Shown here piece after piece: positions 14,524 to 15,473 of a stretch of 15,473 nt of DNA. Positions within the stretch are counted from its first letter, which is position 1. Each line of letters opens with the position of its first letter. The stretch is from contig JAENXI010000006.1 of assembly GCA_016649625.1 (NCBI GenBank), positions 1-15,473 of the forward strand. Reading direction: 5' to 3'. The translations under genes and the position numbers were made by a program. Under the pieces are notes generated by a model. The model had not been told where the DNA came from. It ran no database searches and saw nothing but the letters and a program-made list of their open reading frames with translations. This stretch comes from Candidatus Bathyarchaeota archaeon (lineage in GTDB: Archaea > Thermoproteota > Bathyarchaeia > Bathyarchaeales > Bathycorpusculaceae).

Positions 14524-15075
14524 ATGACAAAAAGGATCAAAAAATTGGATTTTTGCTATGAAAATATTTTGGTAACAGTTATTGCAGACTCAGATTATCC
14601 AAAAATTAAACTTGCTGGGCTTTCTATTGGTCCCTTTAAAGAAGGCAATGAGTATGAAGTTCATTATTGGATTGCACAAGAGCTAGTAAACTCGAATATT
14701 GTACATTTTAGTAACGAAGAGTTGGATTCGACTAAACTCTATAAAATACTATGGAAAGAACGAGTTCAAATAGCCGGACAAATATCAAAACTCCCAGAAG
14801 AATTCTATCCAAAACTTCGTCGGTATCTATCTAAATCAAAAGATGAATTAGCTCTTCATCCAGAAAAAGTTAGAGAATATGAAAAATCAAAACATCTAGC
14901 CTGGGATATAGTGAATTCCCGACTGAAAAAAATAATCAGTTTATCTTCAGGGCCAAATCAAACTGATTTTATTCTTAAAAAATTTACTAATGAAGAACGG
15001 TTTTTTTACCAAGAACTTGGTCGTATCATCAATAATTGGAAGGAACAAATTCTGAATCTTGAAGGAGTTAACTGA
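14524..15075 (+). CDS. gins23: GINS complex subunit Gins23 (Psf2/Psf3 type)
   Basis: The 183-residue product carries the small B domain first (about 10-62, with VIADSDYPKIKLAG, IGPFKEGNEYEVHYW and LVNSNIVHF). The helical A domain follows (about 70-180, with KERVQIAGQISKLPEEFYPKLRRYL). This B-then-A order is the reverse of Gins51 and defines the Gins23 paralogue, related to Psf2 and Psf3. Archaea with both genes form a 2:2 GINS tetramer; those lacking Gins23 use a Gins51 homotetramer. The start at 14524 is chosen for its GGGAGG site; the longer ATG at 14494 is possible. Four bases separate its stop from the mcm ATG, so the two are surely co-transcribed, placing two parts of the replicative helicase together. 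Confidence 0.9.
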   Translation: MTKRIKKLDFCYENILVTVIADSDYPKIKLAGLSIGPFKEGNEYEVHYWIAQELVNSNIVHFSNEELDSTKLYKILWKERVQIAGQISKLPEEFYPKLRRYLSKSKDELALHPEKVREYEKSKHLAWDIVNSRLKKIISLSSGPNQTDFILKKFTNEERFFYQELGRIINNWKEQILNLEGVN

Positions 15076-15079
15076 TAGA

Positions 15080-15473
15080 ATGGTGCATAAGTTAGAAACA
15101 GTTGATCCTCAAGAAAAGTTCCTTGAATTTTTCAAGAAAGAGATATATCGTGATAAAATATCACAAATGGCAATAGCTGGTCAAGAATCAATAACTGTTT
15201 TTTTTGAGGATTTGTTTGCTTTTGATCAACTTCTTGCTGAAAGTTTGATGGATAAACCTGACGATTTTCTACAATATGCAGGTAATGCTGCTTATACCCA
15301 GCTTGAGATTGAAGATTTAGAATATTCTCAGAAATTAGACAAGATTACAGTACGAATAATTCAGCTTTTAGGACGAGAACAACTAAGAAAGCTTGGTTCA
15401 AGACAACTTGGCAAACTAGTTTTGGTTGAAGGTATAGTCGTCCGTGCTACACCTGTTCGACCGATGGTTATGA
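15080..15473 (+). CDS. mcm: Replicative helicase MCM, N-terminal part only
   Basis: From ATG 15080 the frame stays open for 131 codons to the window edge. The block at residues 99-130 (LRKLGSRQLGKLVLVEGIV then RATPVRPMV) is the conserved start of the MCM OB-fold, and the preceding helical segment fits the N-terminal A subdomain. MCM is the hexameric ATPase that unwinds DNA at the fork. The AAA+ motor with its Walker motifs lies outside the window, so completeness and possible inteins cannot be judged. GGAG at 15064-15067, within the end of gins23, may serve as its ribosome-binding site. Confidence 0.93.
   Translation, partial: MVHKLETVDPQEKFLEFFKKEIYRDKISQMAIAGQESITVFFEDLFAFDQLLAESLMDKPDDFLQYAGNAAYTQLEIEDLEYSQKLDKITVRIIQLLGREQLRKLGSRQLGKLVLVEGIVVRATPVRPMVM

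Overview
This is an AT-rich stretch of an archaeal chromosome. The information-processing genes are archaeal in type: an L10e ribosomal protein, the exosome subunit Csl4, RNA polymerase subunit L, PCNA, the primase small subunit, both GINS paralogues and the start of MCM, together with a Dph2-type diphthamide enzyme. No rRNA, tRNA, CRISPR array or insertion sequence was found. Two separate GINS genes (Gins51 and Gins23 types) suggest Asgard, TACK or Thermococci-like archaea more than most methanogens or halophiles, but the lineage cannot be fixed from this window.

Layout. 1-1226 (minus, cut by the left edge) is a THUMP/TRM11-like RNA methyltransferase. It diverges from rpl10e (1395-1934), which overlaps ppsA (1931-4354) by four bases. 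A translation and RNA block follows: dph2 (4420-5421) overlapping a METTL5-like rRNA m6A methyltransferase (5376-6098), then csl4 (6224-6805) and rpoL (6825-7112). A 342-base gene-free stretch leads to pcn (7455-8219). Next come a large multi-pass GT-C-like membrane protein (8416-10089), priS (10192-11424) and gins51 (11417-11968, overlapping priS). On the minus strand sits an exosortase/archaeosortase family protease-transpeptidase (11978-12964), divergent from a glutamate dehydrogenase gene (13133-14380). The window closes with gins23 (14524-15075) and the first 131 codons of mcm (15080 to the right edge).

How the genes fit together. Sliding clamp, primase catalytic subunit, GINS51, GINS23 and MCM are core parts of the archaeal replisome, and all lie within about 8 kb. 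Dph2 (EF-2 modification), the METTL5-like enzyme (small-subunit rRNA), L10e and the TRM11-like enzyme all act on the translation apparatus. Csl4 and RpoL belong to the RNA exosome and RNA polymerase. Three genes do not belong to these themes. ppsA and gdh are central carbon and nitrogen metabolism genes. The GT-C-like protein and the archaeosortase are cell-surface genes, and they interrupt the replication cluster on either side of priS-gins51.

The points most worth following are this surface pair inside the replisome cluster, an extra rubredoxin-like zinc knuckle in PriS, a non-canonical TEPD motif in the TRM11-like enzyme, and several structured or repetitive intergenic elements. No clearly new multi-gene system can be demonstrated from the sequence alone.
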